DNA of 64,000 bases from Streptomyces sp. NBC_01224 (GTDB lineage Bacteria; Actinomycetota; Actinomycetes; Streptomycetales; Streptomycetaceae). The position numbers and the translations under genes were made by a program. Below, piece after piece: positions 27,009 through 36,533 of this stretch. A model generated the notes under the pieces. That model had not been told where the DNA came from, searched no databases, and saw only the letters and a program-made list of their open reading frames with translations. How positions within the stretch are numbered: the stretch's first letter is position 1; every line of letters begins with the position of its first letter. The stretch covers positions 868,001 through 932,000 of the forward strand of contig NZ_CP108529.1 of NCBI RefSeq assembly GCF_036002945.1. The letters run 5' to 3'.

Positions 27009-27770
27009 TCAGTCTTCCTGGCAGAGCAGTTGGAGCGCCGACGCCACATGGTGCACGACGGGTACGCCCTCGGGCGGTGGCGGACGGCGGACCACGACCA
27101 CGGGCAGGCCGAGGTTCCTGGCCGCGGTGAGTTTCGCCGCGGTGGCGGGGCCGCCGCTGTCCTTGGTGACGAGGACGTCGATGGCGCGGTCGCGCAGCAG
27201 CGCCGTCTCACCTTCGACGGTGTACGGGCCACGGTCGAGGAGTACGTCGGTGTCGCGGGGCAGCGGTGGCTCGGGGGGCTCCACGGACCGTACGAGGAAG
27301 TGGAGCGTATCCGCGCCCGGGGCAGTGGCGAAGGCGGCCAGGCCCAAGCGGCCGGTGGTGAGGAAGATCCGGCGGCCCAGGGCGGGCAGTTGCGCGGCGG
27401 CGTCCGCGAGGTCGTCGGCCGGGTGCCAGCGGTCACCGGGGCCCGCCGTCCAGCCGGGGCGGCGCAGCGCGAACAGTGCGGTGCCGGTGGTGTTCGCGGC
27501 CGCGGCGGCGTTGGCGCTGATGTTGCCGGCGAACGGGTGGGTGGCGTCGACGACGGTGTCCACCCTGTGGGTGCGCAGCCAGTCGGCGAGGCCCTCGGGG
27601 CCGCCGAAGCCTCCGATGCGTACGTCGCCGGCGGGCATCCGGGGCCGGGCGACCCGGCCGGCCAGCGACGTGGTGATGCGCACCGTCGCGTCGCCGCCGG
27701 GCCCGGTCAGCTCAGCGGCGAGCTGCCGGGCTTCGGTCGTACCGCCGAGGATCAGGATGTGGCCGGGCAT
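27009..27770 (-). CDS. cobK: Precorrin-6A reductase, CobK/CbiJ-type
   Basis: A 253-residue protein beginning HILILGGTTEARQLAAEL, the family opening. It has VVDATHPFAGNISANAAAA and a VTKDSGGPATAAKLTAARN segment near the C-terminus. It reduces precorrin-6A to 6B with NADPH, the step after CobF. It is convergent with the cobF-type gene; the two stops are separated by a single base. Confidence 0.9.
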   Translation of the reverse strand: MPGHILILGGTTEARQLAAELTGPGGDATVRITTSLAGRVARPRMPAGDVRIGGFGGPEGLADWLRTHRVDTVVDATHPFAGNISANAAAAANTTGTALFALRRPGWTAGPGDRWHPADDLADAAAQLPALGRRIFLTTGRLGLAAFATAPGADTLHFLVRSVEPPEPPLPRDTDVLLDRGPYTVEGETALLRDRAIDVLVTKDSGGPATAAKLTAARNLGLPVVVVRRPPPPEGVPVVHHVASALQLLCQED

Positions 27771-27850
27771 GCACCGAACCTACGCCACTTTCACCGCCCG
27801 CCGCCCGGAGCGGTGAACAGGGCGGCCCGCAGCCATTACGATCCGGCGTC

Positions 27851-28255
27851 ATGAGCACTTCTGACCAGGACCAGGCCGTGGACACCCCGATAGCCGGTTC
27901 CGAGACCGTTTCGGAACCCGGTTCCGAGGCCGCTTCGGAGATCGTTCCCGAGACCGATGACGAGGCCATTGCCGAGGCCGCTGCCGAGACCGAGAGCCAA
28001 AGGCTGACACCTCGTCAGGCGAGACGGCTGCGGATCGCTCTCTCATCGGTCGGCATGGCGGCGATGGCGGTCGTTCTCGCGCTGCGGATTGCCAGCCGGT
28101 CGTCCGTGCTGGTGGTCGGGGTGTACGGGCTGGCGCTGATCCTGTGCGGGATCGTGATCGAGCTCAGCAGGAACGGCCGTACCCGGCTCGGCAGTTGGCT
28201 GCTGGCCGCCGGTCTGCTGGCGGCTATCGGTTCGGACTGGCTGCTGATTCCCTGA
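27851..28255 (+). CDS. Small membrane protein with acidic repeat N-terminus
   Basis: A 134-residue protein of unknown family. Residues 1-50 are acidic and repetitive (ETVSEPGSEAASEIVPET and similar), apparently built from a short DNA repeat of about nine bases. Residues about 62-132 contain three hydrophobic helices separated by short Arg-rich loops. It resembles DUF3188-like small membrane proteins only loosely, so I do not assign a family. Confidence 0.65.
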   Translation: MSTSDQDQAVDTPIAGSETVSEPGSEAASEIVPETDDEAIAEAAAETESQRLTPRQARRLRIALSSVGMAAMAVVLALRIASRSSVLVVGVYGLALILCGIVIELSRNGRTRLGSWLLAAGLLAAIGSDWLLIP

Positions 28256-28275
28256 CGTACGGTCAGCGGCGCCGT

Positions 28276-28302
28276 GATCCGCACGGTCGCCCCGTGCGGA
28301 TC
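28276..28302. terminator. 11-bp stem hairpin
   Basis: GATCCGCACGG (28276-28286) pairs perfectly with CCGTGCGGATC (28292-28302) around a five-base loop. It lies between the convergent small membrane protein and FGGY kinase genes and probably serves as a terminator. The 180 bases between the two genes hold no other supported feature. Confidence 0.5.
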
Positions 28303-28437
28303 GACCCGGTCGACCGACGGCGGTCACGTCATGGACCGGCGTGCCGGGCAGCTCGTCCGCCGAATCCTCGGGCAGGTCGGCCCCTCAGGTCTCCGGTCGT
28401 GGTGATCGTGCAGTTCGTCGCGTGACTCTCGTACGTG

Positions 28438-29871
28438 TCAGGCATGTTCCAGCAGGGTGTGCACGGCCGCACGGAATCCGGCGAGACGTTCGGCCGCCTC
28501 GTCGGCGCCGATCCTGGGCTCGTACACGGCGGCGGGCTTCCATTCGGGTACGGCCTGCCGGAGCGGGAGACGGGGGTCGAGGCCGAGGCGGGCGACGGCT
28601 CCGACGCCCAGGGCGGTGACATCGGGCAGCGCGGACACCTCGACGGGTCGTTGCAGCAGATCGGCCTGGGTCTGCATGAGCAGTGCGGAGCGGGTCAGGC
28701 CACCGTCGACGCGCAGCGAGGTCAGCGGGGAGCCCAGATCGGTCGCGACCGCTTCGGTGAGTTCGACTACCTGCGCGGCGATGCCCTCGCACAAGGCGCG
28801 CACCAGGTGGCCCGCGGTGGTGTCGAGGCCGAGGCCGGTCACCGATCCGCGCAGATCGCCGCGCCACCACGGGGCGGCGAGTCCGGCGAGCGCCGGTACG
28901 AACGTGACGCCGGCGGAGTCGGGGACGGTGGCACCGACCGGGTCGAGGTCGGCCGCGCCGGAGATCACCCCCAGGTCGGTGAGCCAGTTGACTGCGGACG
29001 CGGCGGTGTAGACCTGTCCGTCGAGGCAGTAGCTCGTACGGCCGCCGAGCCGCCAGGCGACACAGCTGACCAGTCCGGTGGAGCCGCGGCGCGGGGCGGG
29101 CCCGGTCTGGGCGAGTAGGAACGCACCCGTTCCGTAGGTGCATTTGGCGTTGCCCGGGTCCAGGGCGTTCTGGGCGAGCAGGGCGGCCTGCTGGTCGACG
29201 AGGAGTCCGGTCAGCGGGAGTTCATCGCCGAAGGCGGTAGTGGTACCGACGGTCCCGTCGGAGTCGACGACGGCTGGGAGGCATTCGTCGCCGAGGCCGA
29301 AGATGTCCAGGGCCGCGGGCGACCAGCCGACCCGGTCGAGGTCGAGCAGTTGCGTGCGTCCTGCGGTCGCCGCGTCCGTGACGAACGCCCCGGTCAGCTG
29401 ATGGACGAGCCAGGAGTCGCTGGTGGTGACGACGCCTTCGCGGGTCAGCTCACGGCGGATCCAGGCCATCTTGGGTGCGGCGAAGTACGGATCGAGCGGC
29501 AGTCCGGTGAGTTGCTTCAACTCATTTTCGTGCGCGGCGAGTTCGGCACACAGCTGGACGGACCGCCGGTCCTGCCAGACGATCGCGTCGGTGAGCGGCC
29601 GCCCCGTGTCCGGATCCCAGGCGAGCACCGTCTCGCCCTGGTTGGCGAGGCCGACGGCCGCCACCGGCTCACCCGCTTCGTGCAGCGCCCGTCGCCCGGC
29701 GTCGACGACCGAGTCCAGCAGTTCGGCGGGGTCGACCTCGACCGCTCCCCCGGCGCCGTGACGCGGCCGCACCGGCGCCGTACCGGAACCGATCACGCCA
29801 CGCTCGGGGCAGATCACCAGAGCTTTGGTTCCCGATGTGCCCTGGTCCACGGCGAGTACCGGGCCTGTCAT
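28438..29871 (-). CDS. FGGY family carbohydrate kinase, glycerol-kinase-like
   Basis: A 477-residue protein. The ATP/sugar-binding motifs are DQGTSGTKAL at the start, IVWQDRRS near residue 95, TYGTGAFLL near 260 and RVDGGLTRSALLMQ near 380. The sequence is closest in pattern to glycerol kinases. It phosphorylates a polyol or sugar in the cytosol, but the precise substrate is uncertain because the FGGY family is broad. No facilitator or dehydrogenase gene is adjacent. Confidence 0.85.
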   Translation of the reverse strand: MTGPVLAVDQGTSGTKALVICPERGVIGSGTAPVRPRHGAGGAVEVDPAELLDSVVDAGRRALHEAGEPVAAVGLANQGETVLAWDPDTGRPLTDAIVWQDRRSVQLCAELAAHENELKQLTGLPLDPYFAAPKMAWIRRELTREGVVTTSDSWLVHQLTGAFVTDAATAGRTQLLDLDRVGWSPAALDIFGLGDECLPAVVDSDGTVGTTTAFGDELPLTGLLVDQQAALLAQNALDPGNAKCTYGTGAFLLAQTGPAPRRGSTGLVSCVAWRLGGRTSYCLDGQVYTAASAVNWLTDLGVISGAADLDPVGATVPDSAGVTFVPALAGLAAPWWRGDLRGSVTGLGLDTTAGHLVRALCEGIAAQVVELTEAVATDLGSPLTSLRVDGGLTRSALLMQTQADLLQRPVEVSALPDVTALGVGAVARLGLDPRLPLRQAVPEWKPAAVYEPRIGADEAAERLAGFRAAVHTLLEHA

Positions 29872-30314
29872 CGAAACTCCAGTTGTGCGGAAGCTCTGCG
29901 GCTTGAACGGAATCGTGATCATTGATCTACGACGCCCAGAGTGGTGCAGACCACCGCGTACGTCAAGGGCTGCACGGACTCACGCCCGGAACGACCGGAT
30001 GCCGGTCAACGTCCGTATGAATCAGATGACTTGAGTAAGATCCGCGAATCGGTCCGGAGTTCGGGGCAACTGGCCTTACACTCACCGCCGAGCAACATCC
30101 GGACGCTTTCGAGCAGTTCGTTTTTCAACAGCTGCTTAGCCCCCCACGTCCTTGAGGATTGATGAGACCGACACTCCGCCCCGAACACCAACATCCCGGC
30201 TCCCGGGCCTTCCGCTTCTGCACGGGTTCCGTGCCACCGCCGGGTTGCGTGACGTGCTGAGGAGATCCCCCATCCGTCGCATGCCGTCCCGTCGAACAGG
30301 GGCAGGACGAGTCC
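29872..30314. other. 440-base intergenic region
   Basis: It separates the FGGY kinase and the next plus-strand gene, which are divergent, and is less GC-rich than its surroundings. It must hold both promoters. No convincing reading frame, hairpin or repeat is seen. Confidence 0.5.
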
Positions 30315-31322
30315 ATGGCCAACAGTGATTTCCGGCCGGTCTATCACCCGGCCGGCCATGACAACGAATTGCGTGTCGCGTTACAGGATTTGCGCACCGG
30401 ACGCTGGCTGTCCATGCGGAATCTACTGGAGAGTACGCCCGACTGGACCCTGTGGACCCAGCGCACACAGGTACTTGGGGCGATCGCCGCCGGATCTGAT
30501 GCGGTGCAGGCCTGGCTGACCGAGGAGCCCCGCAGTATCGCCGCTGCCGTGATGCACGCACGGGTCGTCGTGGAACGGGCCGTGCGGGCCCACCGCGAAG
30601 GCCATCCCCGCGCTCAGGAGCTGTGGCAGGAAGCGTGGGGAGCCTGCCGCTCTGCCGCGCACAGCTCGCCCGCGGACCCGGTGCCATGGGTGTGCCTGCT
30701 GGCCCTGTCCCAGCTCGACGAGCGGCAGCAGTTGGAGGAGCACCGGCTGCATCCGCCGGGACCGATGCTCTTCCCCGGCCCGTGGGGGTTGCTGGCCGAG
30801 GCCGACAAGCGCGATCCGTACAACCGCGAGGCCTACCACCGGATGCTCCAGTTCGTGTACGCGCGAAAGGCCGGCGGATCCCTCTCGGAAGCGGTCAACT
30901 TCGTGCAGTGGGCGGCCTCTTCCGCCCCCGACGGCTCCGCGCTGCATGTGTTGCCGCTGTATGTGCGGGTCGAGCGCTATCGCCGTGAGCACGGTCACGA
31001 GAAGGCCCTGGATCTCCACTGGGTCACCGAGGATGCCGAGCGGGACGCGGCCCGGGCCCTGGAGCTCTGGTTCCGTCGCACGGCCCCGATCACCCACTCC
31101 CTGCTCGACCTGAACCATCTGGCCCACGCCCTGTGGGGAGCACTTCAATTCGCTGACGCCGCACCGGTGTTCCGGGAGCTCGGCCCCTATTTCACCTCGG
31201 TTCCCTGGGTGTACCGCACCCGTGATCCCAAGGCCCCGGGAGCCGCCGAGGAGGTTTTCCTGCGCGCCCGGAGCCGCAGTCTCGCCGTGTCCCGCGACCC
31301 CGGACGTGGGCCGCACGGCTGA
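30315..31322 (+). CDS. Conserved hypothetical helical protein (TPR-like)
   Basis: A 335-residue soluble protein with no signal peptide. It is rich in Trp, His, Arg and Leu helices, for example LWQEAWGACRSAAHSSPADPVPW and DPYNREAYHRMLQFV. The regular helix spacing suggests tetratricopeptide-like repeats. Proteins of this pattern occur in many Streptomyces, but I know of no function. It precedes an amino-acid permease gene by about 90 bases on the same strand, so co-transcription is possible. Confidence 0.75.
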   Translation: MANSDFRPVYHPAGHDNELRVALQDLRTGRWLSMRNLLESTPDWTLWTQRTQVLGAIAAGSDAVQAWLTEEPRSIAAAVMHARVVVERAVRAHREGHPRAQELWQEAWGACRSAAHSSPADPVPWVCLLALSQLDERQQLEEHRLHPPGPMLFPGPWGLLAEADKRDPYNREAYHRMLQFVYARKAGGSLSEAVNFVQWAASSAPDGSALHVLPLYVRVERYRREHGHEKALDLHWVTEDAERDAARALELWFRRTAPITHSLLDLNHLAHALWGALQFADAAPVFRELGPYFTSVPWVYRTRDPKAPGAAEEVFLRARSRSLAVSRDPGRGPHG

Positions 31323-31414
31323 GCCACGGCGTCGTGACGCAGCGCGGCCTTTCTCTCCGTTTCGAACCGATCCCTTTCCGTCCCTTCCCCATCCCGCTCA
31401 TGGAGGTTTGTCCC

Positions 31415-32944
31415 ATGTCCATATCCACCCCGACCCAGTCGGGTGCGGAGACCACCCCACCCGTGGACGAGGAGCAGCGACTGCGTGAACTCGGCTATCA
31501 GCCGGTGCTCGCCCGCCGCATGGGCGGTTTCGGCAACTTCGCCATCAGCTTCTCCGTCATCTCGATCCTGTCCGGCTGCATGACCCTGTACGGCTTCGGC
31601 ATGTCGACCGGTGGCCCGGCGGTGATGCTCTGGGGCTGGGCCGGTGTCGGCCTGTTCGTGCTCTGCGTCGGCATGGCGCTCGCCGAGGTGACCAGCGCCT
31701 ACCCGACCTCGGGGGCGCTTTACTACATGGCCGACCGGCTCGGCGGCCGCAAGTGGGGCTGGTACACCGGCTGGCTGAATCTGCTCGGGCTGCTCGGTGC
31801 GATCGCGGGCATCGACTACGGCGCCGCGCTGTTCACCGGTGCGCTGATGAATCTGCAGTGGGGATTCACCCCCACACCGGGCAAGACAATGATCATTTTT
31901 GTCTGCATTCTGCTGCTGCACGCCGTGCTGAATCTCTTCGGTGTCCGCCTCGTCAGCGTGCTCAACTCCATCAGTGTGTGGTGGCATCTCGCCGGTGTCG
32001 CGGTGATCGTGGCCGTGCTGGCCATCGTGCCCTCGCACCACCAGTCGCCGTCGTTCGTCTTCACCGAGTTCGTCAATGACACGGGCTGGCACAACCCGTT
32101 GTACGTGGCGGCGATCGGCCTGCTTCTCGCGCAATACACCTTCTGCGGTTACGACGCCTCCGCCCACCTGTCGGAGGAGACGTCGAACGCCTCGGTGACG
32201 GCCGCCAAGGGCATCGTCCGCGCGATCTGGGTCTCCTGGGTCGCCGGTTTCGTACTCCTGGCCGGGCTGACCTTCGCGATCCAGGACTACGCGGGCACCC
32301 AGGACAGCGCAACCGGGGTGCCTCCGGCGCAGATCCTCATCGATGCGCTGGGCACCTCCGGGGCCACGGCCATGCTCCTGATCGTGATCGCCGCGCAGTT
32401 GTTCTGCGGCAACGCCGAGGTCGCCGCCGCCAGCCGGATGGTGTTCGCGTTCAGCCGTGACAACGCGCTGCCGGGCTCGGCGCTGTGGCACAAGGTGAGC
32501 TCGCGCACCCAGACACCCGTCAACGCGGTGTGGCTGTCGGTCGTCGTCGCCGGAGTGCTCGCGCTGCCGTCGCTGTACTCCACCACCGCCTACGGTGCGG
32601 TGACCGCGATCAATGTCATCGGCATCACGCCCGCTTATGCGATCCCGATCTTCCTGAAGCTGCGCTCCGGCGACCGGTTCGAACGCGGTCCCTGGCACCT
32701 GGGGCGCTGGAGCAAGCCGATCGGCTGGATCGCCGTGGTGTGGGTCGCCATCGTGACCGTGCTCTTCCTGCTTCCGCAGTCGTCCCCGGTGACGGTCGAC
32801 TCGATGAACTACGCGTCGATCGCGCTGGTCGCGGTGCTGATTCTGGCCACCGTGTGGTGGTTCGTCGCGCGCCGTTCGTACAGCACGCCTTCGGCGTACG
32901 GGAACGCTCGTGAGCAGGCGGAGATCGAGGAAGGCATCGTCTGA
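31415..32944 (+). CDS. APC superfamily amino-acid permease
   Basis: A 509-residue, 12-helix transporter. The start is the ATG eight bases after GGAGG; an earlier in-frame ATG lacks this. The family core near the first helix is MGGFGNFAISFSVISILSGCMTLYGFGM. ALAEVTSAYPTSGALYYMADRLGG follows, then the QYTFCGYDASAHLSEE motif of GABA/amino-acid/choline-type permeases. It is likely an importer of an amino acid, GABA or polyamine. Confidence 0.92.
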   Translation: MSISTPTQSGAETTPPVDEEQRLRELGYQPVLARRMGGFGNFAISFSVISILSGCMTLYGFGMSTGGPAVMLWGWAGVGLFVLCVGMALAEVTSAYPTSGALYYMADRLGGRKWGWYTGWLNLLGLLGAIAGIDYGAALFTGALMNLQWGFTPTPGKTMIIFVCILLLHAVLNLFGVRLVSVLNSISVWWHLAGVAVIVAVLAIVPSHHQSPSFVFTEFVNDTGWHNPLYVAAIGLLLAQYTFCGYDASAHLSEETSNASVTAAKGIVRAIWVSWVAGFVLLAGLTFAIQDYAGTQDSATGVPPAQILIDALGTSGATAMLLIVIAAQLFCGNAEVAAASRMVFAFSRDNALPGSALWHKVSSRTQTPVNAVWLSVVVAGVLALPSLYSTTAYGAVTAINVIGITPAYAIPIFLKLRSGDRFERGPWHLGRWSKPIGWIAVVWVAIVTVLFLLPQSSPVTVDSMNYASIALVAVLILATVWWFVARRSYSTPSAYGNAREQAEIEEGIV

Positions 32945-32967
32945 CCCCGCCCCGTTCACGCCTTGTT

Positions 32968-33013
32968 CTCAGCCCTCCCCGGTCGCAGCGAGCAGCTGTC
33001 GGGGAGGGCTGAG
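32968..33013. terminator. 13-bp stem terminator after the permease
   Basis: CTCAGCCCTCCCC (32968-32980) is the exact complement of GGGGAGGGCTGAG (33001-33013). The 20-base loop contains further GC pairing. It lies 24 bases beyond the permease stop and also overlaps the broken end of the TauE fragment on the other strand. Confidence 0.8.
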
Positions 33014-33310
33014 GCGCGTGTGCGGTGGCGGTAAGGAACGCTGTGTACGGTCAGCGCAGGAGCAGGCTACGGCGGGGAAGAGCCGCAGCAGAGTCGGCCA
33101 GTGGGCGTGCCGCCGGTAGATGAGAACGGCGAGCACATCGCCCGCGATGAGGATCGGGAGCAGTACTCCGGTGGACTCGCGGGCCGGAAGTACGGCCGCG
33201 AAGACCGCCAGACTGATCGTATTGGCGCCGCTGACGGCCGACTTCGAAATGCCGACGAGTGCGGATGCCGCGGCGAGCGCGGCCAGTTGGAAGAGTGTGA
33301 GGGTGTTCAT
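32969..33310 (-). pseudogene. TauE/SafE-type exporter, N-terminal fragment
   Basis: From an ATG at 33310, 82 residues match the start of the sulfite/anion exporter TauE/SafE family: LVGISKSAVSGANTISLAVFA, then LPARESTGVLLPILIAGDVLAVLIYRRHAHW. After ALFPAVA-like sequence (about 33065) the frame becomes unrelated Arg/Pro-rich sequence ending inside the permease terminator. Family members have about 250 residues, so two thirds of the gene are lost. Confidence 0.75.
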
Positions 33311-33552
33311 GCCAGGAACAGATGGTAAGCCCACGTGATTCCGATCCCGCTTCCGAGCGGCCACCTTTTCACCAAATCATCGGATGGGTTGGCATGGGAG
33401 CAGAGCGAATCACCTTCAAACACTCAATATTTACTGACCAGTTGCGCGCCTGAAGCCTTGACCGCGAAAGGCGGCAGCGCAAGCATCGGATGTCTCGGTA
33501 GGTGGTTCCATCGCCTCCGACCACACCGGCCCCCAGCGAGAGAGCGACGGCC

Positions 33553-36510
33553 ATGGCATTCGGACCGCAGAGCCGCACCCGGCCTCCACACACACCATCC
33601 GTCTGGGCGAGATGGCGACTCTTCTGCGTCGCCGTGGCCCTCGCGGTGACGACGGGCCTCATCGGCGCACCCGCTGCCACCGCCGAGGTCGAACATCCGC
33701 GGCAGCAGTGGATGCGGGACTCCACGGCCGGCCTGTTCCTGCACTGGGGCATGTTCACCGCGCCCCGCCACGTCGACTGCAAGGCGTGGGAGCGCGACGT
33801 CACCGACGGCGGCTGGACGCCCGGCTACTGGGTCGACGAGGCACGCAAGCTCGGCGCCTCGTACATCGTCCTGGCGACCTTCCACAGCAGGCTCGGTTAC
33901 GCACGCCCCTGGCCCTCGAAGATCCCGGGAAGCTGCTCCACGGAGCGGGACTTCCTCGGCGAGCTGGTGAGGGCGGGCAAGGCGAAGGGCATCAGGATCA
34001 TGCTGTACATGACCGACGACCCGCAGTGGCACAACGAGGTGCCGGGTGTGCAGACGCTCGACTCGGACGCCTACTCCGCGTACAAGGGCGAGAAGGTCGA
34101 TCTGACGACGCGGGACGGTTTCGGCCGGTTCAGCTACGACCAGTTCTTCGAGGTGATGGACAACTACCCGGACCTGGCCGGGTTCTGGATCGACAACGAC
34201 AACGAGTACTGGGAGAAGCACCAGCTCTACGAGCAGATTCGGGCGAAGCGGCCGTCCTGGTTGTTGACCAACAACAACGAGGACACGCCGATCATGGACA
34301 CGGTCAGCAATGAGCAGAAGACCGGGATGACGCCGCCGTACGACTATCCGTCGGCCGCGTTCACACCGATGCCGCGCATCTCCGAGGGCGACTACAAGCT
34401 GCCGACCAGCGGCAACTGGTGGTATGACGGCCAGGACCACCCGGTGGACTTCCGGCTCAGCACCGGCCGCTACATCACCAACGCCGGATCGTCCATGAAG
34501 TCGCTGATGGCCGAGACGGCGATGGTGAACGGCACCTTCCCGCCGAACCAGCAGAAGTACAACGACTTCATGGCCCGATGGACCACGCCGATCCGGTCGT
34601 CGCTGCTGGGCACCGAGGGCGGCGGTTATATGTACGGCGGCATGCAGCCCGGCTTCTGGAACGACGGCGCGCATGGCGTCATCACCGTCGGTCCCGGTGC
34701 CGAAACGCAGTACGTGCACGTGGTGACCCGGCCCAGGACCGACATGGTCCGGCTGCGCGACAACGGCTACCGGGCCATGGAGGTGACCGATGTACGGACC
34801 GGCAGGGCCATGGACTTCAGCCAGTCCGGCGGCTACCTGACGATCCTCGGCGTCCACGACTGGGACCCGTACGACACGGTGTTCAAGGTCGACACGTCCG
34901 GTCGGCAGGAGTCCTACTATCCGCAGAAGTCCCTGCGGGCCACCGCCTCGTCCTCGCTCGCCGGACACCCTGCCGGAGACCTCGTCGACGGGGACTTCCA
35001 GAACTACTGGGACAGTGACGCACGGCTTCCCGTGTCCGTGACGATCGATCTCGGGGGCCGCCGGAAGGCGACGTCTCTTGCGGTGAATCAGCGTGAGTGG
35101 TCACCGACCCACGCACGCTCGACGTTCGGCAGGCCGGAGGACTCCGCGCGTATCAAGGACTTCAGGGTCTTTGCGAGCGACGACGGCGAGCACTGGAGGA
35201 CCGTCCGTTCCGGCGCTCTGCCGAGCGCCCGTGGCGTGCAGTTCATCGACATCGGAGACCAGAAGGCCCGCTATCTCAAGCTGGATGTGCTGAACACCTG
35301 GGCCGGTCCGCAGGCCCCGGACTTCCTCGGCAGGCTCAGGATCGACGAGATCAAGGTGGCATACGGATCACCTGTGTCGGGCTCGGCCCGGATGCCGCTG
35401 GAGGCCGAGTCACGGCGTAACGACCGGCACGGTGGCGTACGGGCGTCCGCGTGCGGGGCCTGCTCGGGCACGTCCCGGCTCGTCGGGTTCGGCGGCGGAG
35501 CCCGTAACTCCGTCACGTTCCCCGGTGTCACGGTCGCCGAATCCGGTGACTACCGGCTCCAGCTCGACCACACGGCAGGGTCGGCAGCCTCCCTTTCGGT
35601 ACGGATCAACGGTGGGGCGGCGATCGGGGTACCGGTGGCCGCGGGCCATCCGGATGTACCGGGATCCACGGCGCTCTCCGTACGCCTGCGCGCCGGAGCC
35701 AACACGGTCGAGGTGTTCAGCACGGCCCCCAAGGGGCCCGGCTTCGACCGGATCGCGGTCGGACCGCTGCCGCCGGCGTCGTACGTGCCCAAGACGACGA
35801 TGACGGTCGAGCCGCACGGGCTGCAATGGGTCGGCCCCGGGCAGCGGTCCGTCGAGGTGACGGCGAAGCTGAGGCTCGACGCCGACGATGCGCTCGACGG
35901 TGTAGAGCTCGCCCCGAAGGTGCCCACGGGCTGGTCCGTCGAGGGCGGCCCGGCAGCAGCGACGTCGATGCGGCTGGGTCAGACGCTGGAGGCGAGCTGG
36001 ACACTCACCTCGCCGCCCGGAGCGGATGTCATTTCGACCACCGTGCCGGTCACCGCGCGCTTCCTGACGCTCGGCACCCCGCACGAGGTGTCACAGAGCG
36101 TCGGCGTCCGGCCGCGCCCGGCGGACCGGGTGTTCATGCGCGAGGCCGAGGACTCCAGGAACGCGCTCGGCAGTGCGGGACTCACCGGCTGTTCGCCCTG
36201 CTCCGGAGGTGAGAAGGTGCGCAACATCGGCGGAAGCACCACCGCCGACGTCACGTTCGAGGATGTCACCGTGGACAGCGCGGGACCGTACACACTCTTC
36301 CTCGACTACACGGTGAACGGGGACCGTTCGTTCCTCGTGAGTGTCAATGGCGGTGCGCCGGTCGAAGCGGCGGTGAGCGGAATCGGGAACAGCACTCCCG
36401 AGACGACGTCCGTTCCGGTGACACTCGATGCGGGCGGCAACACTGTCAGGATCTACAACGATAAGGCGTCCGCACCCGACCTCGACCGGGTGTCGCTGGG
36501 ACGGCCGTAG
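33553..36510 (+). CDS. Secreted GH29 alpha-L-fucosidase-like enzyme with binding modules
   Basis: A 985-residue exported protein; a twin-Arg-poor signal peptide ends near APAATA. The catalytic domain (about 50-450) has the GH29 hallmark GLFLHWG near residue 65 and the probable nucleophile Asp214 in GFWIDNDNEYW. An F5/8-type C discoidin domain follows (about 455-600). Two carbohydrate-binding CBM35-like modules come next (about 615-740 and 860-985, each with a CxxC-type loop), separated by a NEW3-like beta domain (about 750-850). The enzyme probably releases fucose-like sugars from polymers outside the cell. The exact linkage is unknown. Confidence 0.87.
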   Translation: MAFGPQSRTRPPHTPSVWARWRLFCVAVALAVTTGLIGAPAATAEVEHPRQQWMRDSTAGLFLHWGMFTAPRHVDCKAWERDVTDGGWTPGYWVDEARKLGASYIVLATFHSRLGYARPWPSKIPGSCSTERDFLGELVRAGKAKGIRIMLYMTDDPQWHNEVPGVQTLDSDAYSAYKGEKVDLTTRDGFGRFSYDQFFEVMDNYPDLAGFWIDNDNEYWEKHQLYEQIRAKRPSWLLTNNNEDTPIMDTVSNEQKTGMTPPYDYPSAAFTPMPRISEGDYKLPTSGNWWYDGQDHPVDFRLSTGRYITNAGSSMKSLMAETAMVNGTFPPNQQKYNDFMARWTTPIRSSLLGTEGGGYMYGGMQPGFWNDGAHGVITVGPGAETQYVHVVTRPRTDMVRLRDNGYRAMEVTDVRTGRAMDFSQSGGYLTILGVHDWDPYDTVFKVDTSGRQESYYPQKSLRATASSSLAGHPAGDLVDGDFQNYWDSDARLPVSVTIDLGGRRKATSLAVNQREWSPTHARSTFGRPEDSARIKDFRVFASDDGEHWRTVRSGALPSARGVQFIDIGDQKARYLKLDVLNTWAGPQAPDFLGRLRIDEIKVAYGSPVSGSARMPLEAESRRNDRHGGVRASACGACSGTSRLVGFGGGARNSVTFPGVTVAESGDYRLQLDHTAGSAASLSVRINGGAAIGVPVAAGHPDVPGSTALSVRLRAGANTVEVFSTAPKGPGFDRIAVGPLPPASYVPKTTMTVEPHGLQWVGPGQRSVEVTAKLRLDADDALDGVELAPKVPTGWSVEGGPAAATSMRLGQTLEASWTLTSPPGADVISTTVPVTARFLTLGTPHEVSQSVGVRPRPADRVFMREAEDSRNALGSAGLTGCSPCSGGEKVRNIGGSTTADVTFEDVTVDSAGPYTLFLDYTVNGDRSFLVSVNGGAPVEAAVSGIGNSTPETTSVPVTLDAGGNTVRIYNDKASAPDLDRVSLGRP

Positions 36511-36533
36511 CCGTCGTCGGCGTGGCAGTGCAG

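Noticed and set aside
28261..28437. Minus-strand gene end reading DPHGATVRITAPLTV
   Set aside because: The phrase looks protein-like, but no start, domain or consistent frame extends it, and a terminator-like hairpin occupies the same bases.
31187..32959. 590-codon minus-strand frame over the permease gene
   Set aside because: Antisense, Asp/Arg/His-rich, no domain; the plus strand encodes the APC permease.
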